The notes under the pieces are model-generated. The model was not told the DNA's origin. It searched no databases and saw only the letters and a program-made list of their open reading frames with translations. Shown piece by piece: positions 36,587 to 45,759 of a DNA stretch of 64,000 nt. The translations under genes were made by a program, and so were the position numbers. Position 1 is the stretch's first letter. The number at the start of each line of letters is the position of its first letter. The DNA is from Longimicrobium sp. (GTDB lineage: Bacteria > Gemmatimonadota > Gemmatimonadetes > Longimicrobiales > Longimicrobiaceae): contig DASVQP010000068.1 in NCBI GenBank assembly GCA_036389135.1, positions 36,576 through 100,575 of the forward strand. Reading direction: 5' to 3'.

Positions 36587-37501
36587 GTGAGTAACGTCCT
36601 CCGCGCATTCTGCGCCGTCACGTTCGCCGCGCTCGCCGCCTGTGCCGGCGACAAGCCGCCCGAGCCGCGCCCGTTCGACGCCAACCTGGCGTGGGCGCAC
36701 CTGGGAGAGCAGCTCGCCTTCGGGCCGCGGGTGGCGGGGCTCCCTCCGCACGAGCGGCAGCTTCGCTGGATGAAGGACCAGCTCGGCTTCCGCGCGGACA
36801 CCGTGGTCGTGCAGCAGTTCACCGCGCGCGTGGGTGGGAGGACGCTGCGCCTCGCCAACGTCTTCGCGCGCTGGCGCCCGGAGGCGAAGGAGCGCGTGCT
36901 GCTGGTGGCGCATTGGGACTCCCCGCGCCACGCCACGCGCGATCCCGAGGAGCACCTCCAGCGGCGCCCCGTCCCCGGCGCCAACGAGGGCGCATCGGGC
37001 ACGGCGGTGCTGATGGAGCTCGCCCAGCTCTTTCACGAGGTGCCCCCCGCCGTCGGCGTCGACATCCTGCTGACCGAGGGCCTGGAGCGCGGGGAAGGGG
37101 GGACGGGGCTGGGCACGCGGCACTTCCTGGCGAACCGCCCCGAAGGCTACCGTCCGCGCTGGGCGGTGTACGTGGACCGCGTGGGTGACCGTGACCTGCG
37201 CATCCCGATGGAGGGCGCCTCCGCGAAGGCCGCCCCGGAAGCGGTGCGGCGGGTGTGGGAGGTGGCGCGCGAGGTGGGGATGGACTCCGTCTTCCAAGCG
37301 CGCACGGGGGAGGCGCTGGAAGGCGAGCACCAGCTGCTGGCCGCCGCGGGGATCCCGACGGTGGCCGTCATCGATCCGGAGCACGGGCGGCAGAACGAGC
37401 TGTGGCGCACCACCGACGACGCCATCGACCAGGTGCGCCGCGAGAGCCTGGGCGCGGTGGGCGCCGTGCTCTCCGCGCTGGTCTACCGGGAGCGGCTATG
37501 A
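36587..37501 (+). CDS. M28-family peptidase homologue, probably inactive lipoprotein
   Basis: 304 residues with a lipoprotein signal (AVTFAALAACAG). The fold and order match M28 zinc peptidases: AHWDSPRHATRD, GANEGASGTAVLMELAQ, VYVDRVGDRDL, TTDD. Several metal ligands are changed: the ND of GANDGASG is NE, the DGED loop is TEGLERGEGG, and the final His before TTDD is Arg (RTTDD, about residue 274). Only the first His (about 109) and the later Asp in VDRVGD look intact. It overlaps the HhH gene by 4 bp. GTG start. Confidence 0.8.
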   Translation: MSNVLRAFCAVTFAALAACAGDKPPEPRPFDANLAWAHLGEQLAFGPRVAGLPPHERQLRWMKDQLGFRADTVVVQQFTARVGGRTLRLANVFARWRPEAKERVLLVAHWDSPRHATRDPEEHLQRRPVPGANEGASGTAVLMELAQLFHEVPPAVGVDILLTEGLERGEGGTGLGTRHFLANRPEGYRPRWAVYVDRVGDRDLRIPMEGASAKAAPEAVRRVWEVAREVGMDSVFQARTGEALEGEHQLLAAAGIPTVAVIDPEHGRQNELWRTTDDAIDQVRRESLGAVGAVLSALVYRERL

Positions 37502-38136
37502 GTGTGACGCCCCAGGAGCGTCTCGCGCTGGGAGTGGTGGCGCTCCTCCTGGCAGCGGGTGCAGGTGCGCGCGTCCTCCGCCCCGCGCCCGCCCCGGCGT
37601 CGTGGAACGCATCCGCCGGCGAGGACGCGGCCGCCGGCGCGCGCCTGCGCTCCTCGACGGCCGACAGCGTGAAGCGCAACGAGCACCGCGCCCGCCCACT
37701 CGCCGCGAACGAGCGGCTGGACCCCAATACCGCGCCCGCCGACGAGCTCCAGCGGCTCCCTCGTGTCGGCCCCGCTCTGGCGGAGAGGATCGTCGCGTGG
37801 CGCGCATCGCACGGCCCCTTCCGCTCGCTGGGCTCCATCGACTCCGTTCCCGGCATCGGCCCCTCGCTCCTGGCGGGGATTGCGCCGCACCTGGCGCTCC
37901 CCGCCGCGCCCGCGATGGCTAAAAGCGTGCGCTCGCAGGCCACTGTGGACCTCAACACGGCGAGTGCGGCGGAGCTGGACGCGCTGCCGGGGATCGGCCC
38001 GGCGCTGGCGGAGCGGGTGGTGGCGTACCGTGCGGAACATGGCCGGTTCGGCACGGTGGACGAGCTGGCGAAGGTACCGGGAATCGGGCCTTCGCTGGTG
38101 TCGCGGGTGCGGGGGCAGGCCCGCGTTACCCCTTGA
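37498..38136 (+). CDS. ComEA-like helix-hairpin-helix protein
   Basis: 212 residues: an N-terminal membrane segment (RLALGVVALLLAAGAGARVL), a linker, and two ComEA-type HhH domains (DPNTAPADELQRLPRVGPALAERIVAW-like and DLNTASAAELDALPGIGPALAERVVAY-like). Such proteins bind DNA in the periplasm, often for uptake by type IV pili; the pilB-pilT-pilC genes follow at once, which fits. Two HhH domains rather than one are unusual. Confidence 0.85.
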   Translation: MSVTPQERLALGVVALLLAAGAGARVLRPAPAPASWNASAGEDAAAGARLRSSTADSVKRNEHRARPLAANERLDPNTAPADELQRLPRVGPALAERIVAWRASHGPFRSLGSIDSVPGIGPSLLAGIAPHLALPAAPAMAKSVRSQATVDLNTASAAELDALPGIGPALAERVVAYRAEHGRFGTVDELAKVPGIGPSLVSRVRGQARVTP

Positions 38137-38161
38137 CATGGCATAGAGTTACCCGCAAACT
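38133..38161 (+). promoter_or_regulatory. Possible pilB promoter
   Basis: A perfect TTGACA (38133-38138) overlaps the HhH stop codon; 17 bp later is CAAACT, a poor -10 box. Distance to pilB is 78 bp. Confidence 0.3.
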
Positions 38162-38238
38162 TCCATCCCGTACCCATCCAGACGCGCCGCCCCGAAACGC
38201 CCCTTCCGGGGGCCGCGCAGCTATTCCCACCGAGGCCT

Positions 38239-39951
38239 ATGGCAGTCTCCGCCCCCGCTGCTGACCGCATCGGCGAGCAGCTCGTACGCGAAAACCTCAT
38301 CAACCAGGAGCAGCTCTCGCGTGCCCTGGACGACGCGCGTGCCAACGGGACGCGGGTCGGCTTCTCGCTGGTGAAGCTCGGCTTCCTGGCCGAGCAGGAC
38401 CTGGTGCGCGCCCTGGCCCGCCAGCACCGCGTGCCGGCCGTGGACCTGGAGCGGGTGAAGCTGGACCCCCGCATCCTGAAGCTGATCCCCACCGAGATCG
38501 CCACGAAGCACCAGGTGCTGCCGTTGCGCCGCGTGGGGCGCACGCTCACGGTGGCGATGTCCAACCCGACGGACCTGGGGGTGATCGACGACCTCAAGTT
38601 CATCACCCGGCTGGACATCGAGCCCGTGATCGCGGGGGACTTCACCCTCAAGAAGACGATCGACCGCGAGTACGAGCAGTCCGACGAGCGCATCACCGAC
38701 CTGCTCAAGCAGATCGAGCTGGACGACATCGAGGTGATGGAGGACCGCGAGGAGGAGATGTCCGCGGTCGCGCTGGCCGCCGCGGTAGACGAGGCACCGG
38801 TCGTAAAGCTGATCAACGGCATCCTGACCGACGCGGTGCAGAAAGGAGCGTCGGACATCCACTTCGAGTGCTACGAGAAGGACATCCGCGTCCGCTACCG
38901 CGTGGACGGCGTGCTGCAGGAGATCATGCGGCCGCCCATGAAGATGAAGGCGGCGCTGATCTCCCGCTTCAAGATCCTCTCGGACCTCAACATCGCGGAG
39001 CGGCGCGTGCCGCAGGACGGGCGCCTCAAGCTGCGCCTGGGGAAGCGCGTCATCGACTTCCGCGTCTCCACCCTCCCCACGCTGTTCGGGGAGAAGATCG
39101 TGCTGCGAATCCTGGACAAGGGGAACCTGACGCTCGACCTGGAGAAATTCGGGATGGAGCCGAAGGCGGAGCAGGACTTCATGCACGCCATCATGAACCC
39201 GTACGGGATGGTGCTGGTCACCGGCCCCACGGGCTCCGGAAAGACGACGACGCTGTACAGCGCCCTTTCCAAGATCAACACGAACGAAGTCAACATCATG
39301 ACCGCGGAGGACCCGGTCGAGTACAACCTGCACGGCATCAACCAGGTGCAGGTGCGTACCGACATCGGGATGACCTTTGCCGCGGCGCTGAAGGCGTTCC
39401 TGCGCCAGGACCCCAACGTCATCATGGTCGGCGAGATCCGCGACCTGGAGACGGGGAGCATCGGCATCAAGGCCGCGCTCACGGGCCACCTGGTGCTCTC
39501 CACGCTGCACACCAACGACGCCCCCTCCACCATCACGCGTATGGTGGACATGGGGATCGAGCCGTTCAACGTGGCCTCGGCGGTCAACCTGATCACTGCG
39601 CAGCGCCTGGTGCGCCGCATCTGCAGCGGCTGCAAGGAGCCGGTCACCTACCCGGAGGTCTACCTGCGCGCCGCCGGCATCGACCTGGACGAGGCCGCCG
39701 CGATGACCTTTTACCGGGGCAAGGGCTGCGATACGTGCAACGGCTCGGGCTACAAGGGCCGCCAGGGCCTCTACGAGGTGATGGCGATGTCCCCGGCTCT
39801 CCGCCGCATGATCCTGCAGGAAGCCTCCACCGCCGACCTCCAGGCCCAGGCCATCGCCGAGGGCATGCTGACGCTACGCATGGACGGCATGCAAAAGATC
39901 GCGCGCGGCGTCACGACGCTGGAGGAAGTGATCAAGGAGACGGCGGCGTGA
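38239..39951 (+). CDS. pilB: Type IV pilus assembly ATPase PilB
   Basis: PilB is the hexameric ATPase that powers pilus extension. The 570-residue protein has the MshEN N-terminal domain (about 10-160), the Walker A GPTGSGKTTTLYS (about 329-341), the Asp box EDPVEYNLHGINQVQV, Walker B IMVGEIRDLET, the His box, and the C-terminal zinc site with Cys pairs CSGC and CDTC. Followed by a 17-unit heptamer array before pilT. Confidence 0.94.
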   Translation: MAVSAPAADRIGEQLVRENLINQEQLSRALDDARANGTRVGFSLVKLGFLAEQDLVRALARQHRVPAVDLERVKLDPRILKLIPTEIATKHQVLPLRRVGRTLTVAMSNPTDLGVIDDLKFITRLDIEPVIAGDFTLKKTIDREYEQSDERITDLLKQIELDDIEVMEDREEEMSAVALAAAVDEAPVVKLINGILTDAVQKGASDIHFECYEKDIRVRYRVDGVLQEIMRPPMKMKAALISRFKILSDLNIAERRVPQDGRLKLRLGKRVIDFRVSTLPTLFGEKIVLRILDKGNLTLDLEKFGMEPKAEQDFMHAIMNPYGMVLVTGPTGSGKTTTLYSALSKINTNEVNIMTAEDPVEYNLHGINQVQVRTDIGMTFAAALKAFLRQDPNVIMVGEIRDLETGSIGIKAALTGHLVLSTLHTNDAPSTITRMVDMGIEPFNVASAVNLITAQRLVRRICSGCKEPVTYPEVYLRAAGIDLDEAAAMTFYRGKGCDTCNGSGYKGRQGLYEVMAMSPALRRMILQEASTADLQAQAIAEGMLTLRMDGMQKIARGVTTLEEVIKETAA

Positions 39952-39962
39952 TCTGAACCGCG

Positions 39963-40081
39963 GTGCCTAGTGCCTGGTGCCTGGTGCCTGGTGCCTGGTG
40001 CCTGGTGCCTGGTGCCTGGTGCCTAGTGCCTAGTGCCTAGTGCCTAGTGCCTAGTGCCTAGTGCCTAGTGCCTAGTGCCTA
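39963..40081 (+). repeat. 17-copy heptanucleotide tandem repeat
   Basis: Seventeen units of GTGCCTR: unit 1 ends in A, units 2-8 in G, units 9-17 in A. Exactly in phase over 119 bp. It starts 12 bp after the pilB stop. Confidence 0.95.
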
Positions 40082-40100
40082 GTTGCGAAGTCGCGGTTAC

Positions 40101-40145
40101 TTGGCACTGAGCACTTGGCACTAAGCACTTGGCACTCGGCACTTT
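40101..40145 (-). repeat. Inverted heptamer units
   Basis: TTGGCACTGAGCACTTGGCA and so on: AGTGCC/AGTGCT units in the opposite orientation to the array at 39963-40081. The two can form a long imperfect hairpin in the pilB-pilT gap. Confidence 0.8.
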
Positions 40146-40320
40146 CTTTTCCTGGCACGCAACTTGGCTACATAACCCTCGCAAATACAGAACATCGCGC
40201 CGTGACGCGCATTCCGGCCGTGCACTCCGCGGCATCTTGCAAGGGATCTTGCACGGTGCACGAGACGGCCCGGCGCGCCAGGGTCCGCAGTCCTTCTCGC
40301 ATTGCCGCCGCAGGAGCACG

Positions 40321-41430
40321 ATGAGTGTCGCAACCGCCGAAGTCGCCGTCGCCCGCACGATCAACCTGCGCTCGCTCCTGGAGGAGATGATCGAGCGCGG
40401 TGCGTCGGACCTGCACATCACCGCCGGAGAGCGCCCCAAGCTGCGCGTGGACGGCAACATCACCGACAGCTCGACCGACTTCATCCTGACCCCCAAGGAC
40501 ACGCTCCAGCTCACCTACTCGATCCTCACCGAGAACCAGAAGAAGCGGTTCGAGACGGAAGACGAGCTGGACTTCTCCTTCGGCATCCAGAACCTGGCGC
40601 GCTTCCGCGGCAACGTGTACCGCCAGCGCGGCTGCGTGGCGCTGGCCATCCGCCAGATTCCGTTCAAGATCCTCACCTTCGAGGACCTGCGCCTTCCCCC
40701 CGTGGTCAAGACGCTCAGCGAGCGCCCGCGCGGGCTGGTGCTGGTGACGGGGCCCACGGGATCGGGCAAGAGCACCACGCTGGCCGCCATGCTGGACAAG
40801 ATCAACAAGGAGCGGCGCGGCCACATCCTCACCATCGAGGACCCCATCGAGTTCATCCACCGCCACCAGGGGTGCATGGTGAACCAGCGCGAGGTGGGGG
40901 CGGACACGCAGAGCTTCTCGCGCGCGCTCAAGTACGCCATGCGCCAGGACCCGGACGTGATCCTGGTGGGCGAGCTGCGCGACCTGGAGACGATCCAGGC
41001 GGCGCTCACCATCGCGGAGACGGGGCACCTGTGCATGGCCACGCTGCACACCAACTCGTGCGCCGAGACGATCAACCGCATCATCGACGTCTTCCCGGCG
41101 CACCAGCAGCCGCAGGTGCGGGCGCAGCTCGCCTTCACCCTGGAAGGCGTGGTCACGCAGCAGCTCCTCCCCAAGGCGCGCGGCCGCGGCCGCTCGATGG
41201 CGGCGGAGATCATGGTGTGCACCCCCGCCATCCGCGCCTGTATCCGCGATGACAAGGTCCACCAGATCTACTCGATCATGCAGGCCGGCAAGAAGCACGG
41301 GATGCAGACCCTCAACGACGCCCTCCGCGAGCTCTACCTGCAGCGCGAGGTGACGCTGGAGGAGTGCGTCCGTGCCTCTTCGGACCCGAACGATTTCCTG
41401 AAGTCGGTTGGTGAGAGCGTAGCGAACTGA
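40321..41430 (+). CDS. pilT: Twitching motility ATPase PilT
   Basis: PilT powers pilus retraction. The 369-residue protein has SDLHITAGERPKLRVDG at the start, Walker A GPTGSGKSTTLAAML (about 144-158), the Asp box IEDPIEFIH, Walker B GELRDLETIQAAL and the C-terminal AIRNLIRE-equivalent AIRACIRD. The ATG at 40321 matches other PilTs; in-frame codons further upstream are not conserved. Confidence 0.95.
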   Translation: MSVATAEVAVARTINLRSLLEEMIERGASDLHITAGERPKLRVDGNITDSSTDFILTPKDTLQLTYSILTENQKKRFETEDELDFSFGIQNLARFRGNVYRQRGCVALAIRQIPFKILTFEDLRLPPVVKTLSERPRGLVLVTGPTGSGKSTTLAAMLDKINKERRGHILTIEDPIEFIHRHQGCMVNQREVGADTQSFSRALKYAMRQDPDVILVGELRDLETIQAALTIAETGHLCMATLHTNSCAETINRIIDVFPAHQQPQVRAQLAFTLEGVVTQQLLPKARGRGRSMAAEIMVCTPAIRACIRDDKVHQIYSIMQAGKKHGMQTLNDALRELYLQREVTLEECVRASSDPNDFLKSVGESVAN

Positions 41431-41463
41431 TTCCGTTCCCCCCCTGTCCCCTGAGCAGGCCCA

Positions 41464-42663
41464 ATGCCCGTATTCGCCTACAGCGCCCGCAACCACACGG
41501 GCGAGATCATCGGCGGCGAGATCGACCTGCCGACGCGCGACGAGGTGGTGGGATTTCTCCACCGCCAGCGGCTGCGCCCCGTAACGGTCAACGCCAAGGC
41601 CAAGGACATCAACTTCACCTTCGGCACGGGGATCAAGACCCGTGAGGTGGTGATCTTTACGCGGCAGTTCGCCACGATGATCAACTCGGGGCTCCCGCTG
41701 GTGCAGAGCCTCACCATCCTGGCCGAGCAGACCGAGAACAAGGCCTTCGCCAAGATCATCACCGAGGTGCTCAACGACATCCAGAGCGGCCAGACGCTGG
41801 CCGATTCGATGCGCAAGCACCCCAAGGTGTTCACCGAGCTGTACGTGAACATGGTGGCGGCGGGCGAGGCGGGCGGCATTCTGGACACCATCCTGCTGCG
41901 CCTGGCCGTCTTCCTGGAGAAGAACGACGCCCTGGTGCGCAAGATCAAGAGCGCCATGACCTACCCGGCCGTGATGCTCTTCGTGGTGATCGCCTGTACC
42001 ACCATCCTGCTGTGGAAGGTGGTGCCGGTGTTCGCGGGGATCTTCATCGACGCGGGGCTTGAGCTGCCGCTCCCCACCAAGGTGGTGCTGGCGGCGAGCG
42101 CCTTCCTGCAGAGCTACCTCTGGCTGATGATCCTGGCGTGGATCGGCATCGGCTTCGGCATCCGCCAGTACTACAAGACGGAGAGCGGGCAGCTGGTGAT
42201 CGACAGGTTCCTGCTCAACATGCCGGTGCTGGGGTCGATGCTGCGCAAGTCGGCAGTGTCGCGTTTCACCCGCACGCTGGGGACGCTGGTCTCCTCGGGC
42301 GTGTCGATCCTGGAGGGGCTGCAGATCACGGCCCGCACGGCCGGCAACCGCGTCATCCACGACGCGGTGATGGCGTCGCGCGCCTCCATCGCCGGCGGCG
42401 CCACCATCGCCGAGCCGCTCAAGACCTCCGGCGTCTTTCCGCCCATGGTCGTGCAGATGATCAACGTCGGCGAACAGACCGGCGGCCTCGACGAGATGCT
42501 CTCCAAGATCGCCGACTTCTACGACGACGAGGTCGACGCCGCCGTCAGCGCCCTGACCTCCATCCTGGAGCCCATCATGATCGTCGTCATGGGCGTCGTG
42601 ATCGGCGGGATGGTGGTGGCCATGTACCTGCCCATGTTCGACATGATCAAGGCGGTGCAGTAG
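41464..42663 (+). CDS. pilC: Type IV pilus inner-membrane platform protein PilC
   Basis: 399 residues of the GspF/PilC family: two T2SSF domains (about 65-190 and 265-390) with QFATMINSGLPLVQSL and TRTLGTLVSSGVSILEGL, each followed by a hydrophobic segment. It links PilB/PilT to the pilus base. Last gene of the pilus set here; pilins are not in the window. Confidence 0.94.
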   Translation: MPVFAYSARNHTGEIIGGEIDLPTRDEVVGFLHRQRLRPVTVNAKAKDINFTFGTGIKTREVVIFTRQFATMINSGLPLVQSLTILAEQTENKAFAKIITEVLNDIQSGQTLADSMRKHPKVFTELYVNMVAAGEAGGILDTILLRLAVFLEKNDALVRKIKSAMTYPAVMLFVVIACTTILLWKVVPVFAGIFIDAGLELPLPTKVVLAASAFLQSYLWLMILAWIGIGFGIRQYYKTESGQLVIDRFLLNMPVLGSMLRKSAVSRFTRTLGTLVSSGVSILEGLQITARTAGNRVIHDAVMASRASIAGGATIAEPLKTSGVFPPMVVQMINVGEQTGGLDEMLSKIADFYDDEVDAAVSALTSILEPIMIVVMGVVIGGMVVAMYLPMFDMIKAVQ

Positions 42664-42688
42664 GACGCGGTGTTGGCCGTCGGGCGAA

Positions 42689-42739
42689 GTGTCGTTTTTG
42701 CGACACCTAAAATGTCGCGGACGACATGCGAATTGTCGC
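42689..42739. promoter_or_regulatory. Three consecutive TGTCG palindromes
   Basis: GTGTCG-TTTTTG-CGACAC (42689-42706), ATGTCG-CGGA-CGACAT (42712-42727) and GCGA-ATTG-TCGC (42728-42739). They are spaced by 5 and 0 bp. They look like operator sites or small hairpins; no regulator is next to them. Confidence 0.5.
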
Positions 42740-42774
42740 TGCGGTTGCGCTCGGCCGGAGTAACCCGTGAAATC

Positions 42775-42811
42775 GATGCAGGCCCCTCTGTAACTCAGAG
42801 GGGCCTGCATC
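42775..42811 (+). terminator. Strong hairpin after pilC
   Basis: GATGCAGGCCCCTCTG (42775-42790) pairs perfectly over 16 bp with 42796-42811, loop TAACT. No T-run follows, so it could be bidirectional or Rho-assisted. Confidence 0.65.
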
Positions 42812-43192
42812 ACGTATGTGAATCGTCCGCCCTGCCGCTTTTCGACCTCCATCCCGCCATCGTTTTCTCAAGGACACGTCCAGTGTACTAACTATCGAGT
42901 TGGCCGAGGTAGGCGGTGCCGTTTCAGCAGCGATCACAGCGCAGACCGGCGGATGGCGCTCCGTGGCTCCATAAAGTTGCGGGGGCGCGGCGGGGCAGGC
43001 GTTTCGTTTGTACGTCCAAGGCCGAGGATTCGGCGCCCGAATCGCATGATCCTGTCGAGCAACAGTGACCTCAACGTCGGGAGCGTGAAAGACACTGGGT
43101 TGGTCGACCGCCTTTACACAAGATGGTCCAAAGAGTATCATGCGGGCGTCGTCTCCCGCCACCGGTGTACACGCCCACCGCCCTTCAGATTG
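42812..43192. other. Gap before the OLD gene
   Basis: About 380 bp. It stays open in the frame of the downstream gene back to 42818, but the encoded residues are not like OLD proteins and look like chance. GC content is lower than in the pilus genes. No repeat or promoter stands out. Confidence 0.45.
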
Positions 43193-45319
43193 ATGCAACT
43201 GACCAAATTCAGAGCGCTGGGCTTCCGCTCGGTGGACGACAGCGGCTGGGTGGACGTCGACCGGGTGACAGCACTGATCGGCACCAACGAATCCGGCAAG
43301 ACGAACCTCCTCCTCCCCCTCTGGAAACTGAACCCCGCAAGCGGCGGCGAGATCAAGCCGACGGCGGACTACCCACGGAAGCGCTACAACGCCATACGCA
43401 CCGATCCAGTCAAGCCCGTGTTCGTAGAGGCAGTCTTCGAGCTGCAGGAGGAACTGCGCAGGCGGCTCGCGGCTCTCACTGGTTCCCCGGAGGAGTTTTT
43501 CGCCACTGCGCTCGTGAAGCGGGACTTCGCCGGCAAGCACCACGTCAGCTTCCCCAGCTCGCGGCCGGTGCGCGAGGTGCGCGCGCCGCGGCTGTTCGAG
43601 ATCCTCGCGGTAGCGGAGGAGGAGGTGCAGGCGGCGCAGCTCACGAAGGCCGAGGAGCCGCTAAAGGAGGCGATGCTGTCGGCGGTGGCCCGCGCACGTG
43701 AGGCTCTCGAAGCGGAGGAGGTGGTGCCGACAGGGGATGTTGCCGGGGGCATGTTGAGGGCGACGCAAGGCACGCTGTCCGGCGTGGACCTGAGTCAGGC
43801 GGCCAAACGCAGCTCGATCAGCCCGGCATTCGGCCGGGCCGTAGATGCGGTGGCCGAACTCGTGGCAGAGGTGACGGTCCCGCACCCGGACGACAACGAA
43901 GAGGCGCGGGCGCTGGTCGTCGCCCAGATGCCGAAGTTCGTGTACTACTCGAACTATGGGAACCTCGACTCCGAGATCTATCTGCCGCACGTCATCGAGA
44001 ACATGGCGCGCACCGACCTGGGCTCGAAGGAGGAGGCGAAGGTCCGCACGCTCAAGGTGCTGTTCGACTTCGTGCGGTTGAAGCCGCAGGAGGTGCTGGA
44101 CCTCGGTCGCGACATCCGGCGCGGCCGAATGCACGACGAGCCGACCGCCGCCGAGATCGAGGCGGTGGCGGAGAAGAAGAAGCAGCGCAGCATCCTGATG
44201 CAGTCGGCGGGCTCCGAGCTCACCGACCGGTTCCGCAACTGGTGGCGCCAGGGCGAGTACCGTTTCCGGTTCGAGGCCGACGGGGACCACTTCCGTATCT
44301 GGGTCTCGGACCAGCGCCGGCCGGAGGAGGTGGAGCTCGAGGGCCGGAGCACCGGGCTCCAGTGGTTCCTCAGCTTCTATCTGATCTTCCTCGTCGAGAG
44401 CCAGGACGCCCACCAGGGTGCGATCCTCCTCCTAGACGAGCCCGGGCTTTCGCTCCACCCGCTCGCGCAGCGCGACCTGTCGCAGTTCTTCGACAGCCTC
44501 TCAGAGAAGAACCAGCTCGTGTACACCACCCACTCGCCCTTCCTGGTGGACCCCGACCACCTGGACAGGGTGAAGGCGGTGTACGTCCGCGACGACGGGA
44601 CGACCGCTGTGTCGGCCGACCTGCGCGCCGGCGCGAGCGAGTCCGCACACGGCAAGTCCATCTACCCCGTCTGGGCGGCCCTCGGCCTCACGGTCTCGGA
44701 CACCATGCTGCAGGGCGCCCAGCCGCTCCTCGTCGAGGGGGTGTCCGACCAGTACTACCTGGGCGCGATCAAGGCACTTCTCATCGGCGCGGGACGCATA
44801 CAGCCACGGCGTGAGATCGTCTTCGTGCCCACGGGAGGGGTCAAGGGAATCCGGGCCACCGCGGCCATTCTCGCGAGCCAAGAGGAGGAACCCCCCTACG
44901 CGTTGCTGGACTCGGACGGGGCCGGCGCTGGCCTCGCGCAGCAGATCAAGGGAGACCTGTACCGGGGCTTCGGGGATCGCCTCCTTATGGTGTCCGAGTT
45001 CGCGCCGGGAGTTCCGGGCGCTGAGGTCGAGGACCTGATCCCGCTCGACGCCATGAAGTACGTGGTGAGACGGTGGATCCGCGGCGACGAAGACTTCGAC
45101 GACGTGGTGCGGGACGGCGCACCCGTCGTTGACCAGATCAAGGCGTACGCGGAGCAATGTGGCGTTCCCCTCCAAGACGGCTGGAAGGTGGAGCTCGCGA
45201 AGAGGGTGAAGGCGCGCCTCCTCCAGAGTGGCATCGATGCGCTCCCGGAGGAGACCGTGGTACGGTGGACCGGGCTGTTCGACCGCATATGCGGGACGCC
45301 GGGTTCGGTGGTGCCGTAG
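43193..45319 (+). CDS. OLD-family ATP-dependent endonuclease
   Basis: OLD proteins join an ABC/SMC-type ATPase to a TOPRIM nuclease and often act in phage defence. The 708-residue protein starts MQLTKFRALGFRSVDD, with Walker A GTNESGKT (30-37), an ABC signature-like GRSTGLQWF, Walker B LLLDEPGLSLHPLAQ (about 412), the H-loop TTHSPF, and TOPRIM motifs LLVEGVSDQYYL (about 511) and LLDSDGAG (about 575). No UvrD-like helicase is next to it, so it looks like a stand-alone (class 1) OLD rather than Gabija. It begins the accessory region. Confidence 0.85.
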   Translation: MQLTKFRALGFRSVDDSGWVDVDRVTALIGTNESGKTNLLLPLWKLNPASGGEIKPTADYPRKRYNAIRTDPVKPVFVEAVFELQEELRRRLAALTGSPEEFFATALVKRDFAGKHHVSFPSSRPVREVRAPRLFEILAVAEEEVQAAQLTKAEEPLKEAMLSAVARAREALEAEEVVPTGDVAGGMLRATQGTLSGVDLSQAAKRSSISPAFGRAVDAVAELVAEVTVPHPDDNEEARALVVAQMPKFVYYSNYGNLDSEIYLPHVIENMARTDLGSKEEAKVRTLKVLFDFVRLKPQEVLDLGRDIRRGRMHDEPTAAEIEAVAEKKKQRSILMQSAGSELTDRFRNWWRQGEYRFRFEADGDHFRIWVSDQRRPEEVELEGRSTGLQWFLSFYLIFLVESQDAHQGAILLLDEPGLSLHPLAQRDLSQFFDSLSEKNQLVYTTHSPFLVDPDHLDRVKAVYVRDDGTTAVSADLRAGASESAHGKSIYPVWAALGLTVSDTMLQGAQPLLVEGVSDQYYLGAIKALLIGAGRIQPRREIVFVPTGGVKGIRATAAILASQEEEPPYALLDSDGAGAGLAQQIKGDLYRGFGDRLLMVSEFAPGVPGAEVEDLIPLDAMKYVVRRWIRGDEDFDDVVRDGAPVVDQIKAYAEQCGVPLQDGWKVELAKRVKARLLQSGIDALPEETVVRWTGLFDRICGTPGSVVP

Positions 45320-45665
45320 TGCCGGAGGGTGCTGCCCATCAGGTCCTCCGACTGGGACGGGCATCCCGATCCAAGTGGTGGTCACTTTGGGCCTACTCCA
45401 ACCCAGGTCCGCTGGGCAGCAGGTGAACAGGCGTCTTGGTTCGCTCCAGGGCGTGGTCAGCTCGAACAAGATTACGTCCTGACGTTTGTGGTGCATTGCC
45501 GCGACCGGTGGCAAGCGTTCGGGCCCCCTGCCTTCGCACAATCTTGGACCCTTCTGTACCGCTAAGGGCAGATGATCGGCTGCCGCGAATTCAAAGACGC
45601 CTGTATCACTTCACTGTGCCAGCGTTCACCGACGGACGGCACGGGTCGAGACTCAAACGAAATGA

Positions 45666-45694
45666 TTGACCCATTCCGGGTCCACTCTTATGGT
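45666..45694 (+). promoter_or_regulatory. Promoter of the Big_2 lipoprotein gene
   Basis: TTGACC (45666-45671), 17-bp spacer, TATGGT (45689-45694), 66 bp before the ATG. The rest of the 45320-45759 gap shows no gene. Confidence 0.5.
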
Positions 45695-45759
45695 TCCCGA
45701 GATGTGGCGACGTTCAGCCCGCCTGCACAGTCTTAACCCCAAACTCCGTGGGATGAGCA

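Noticed and set aside
39963..40081. Heptamer array considered as a CRISPR
   Set aside because: Units are 7 bp with no spacers and there are no cas genes.
42818..43192. A longer N-terminus for the OLD protein
   Set aside because: The extra 125 residues are not like the family, and the ATPase domain begins normally at the ATG at 43193.
43193..45319. Gabija system
   Set aside because: The OLD-family protein has no UvrD-like GajB partner on either side.
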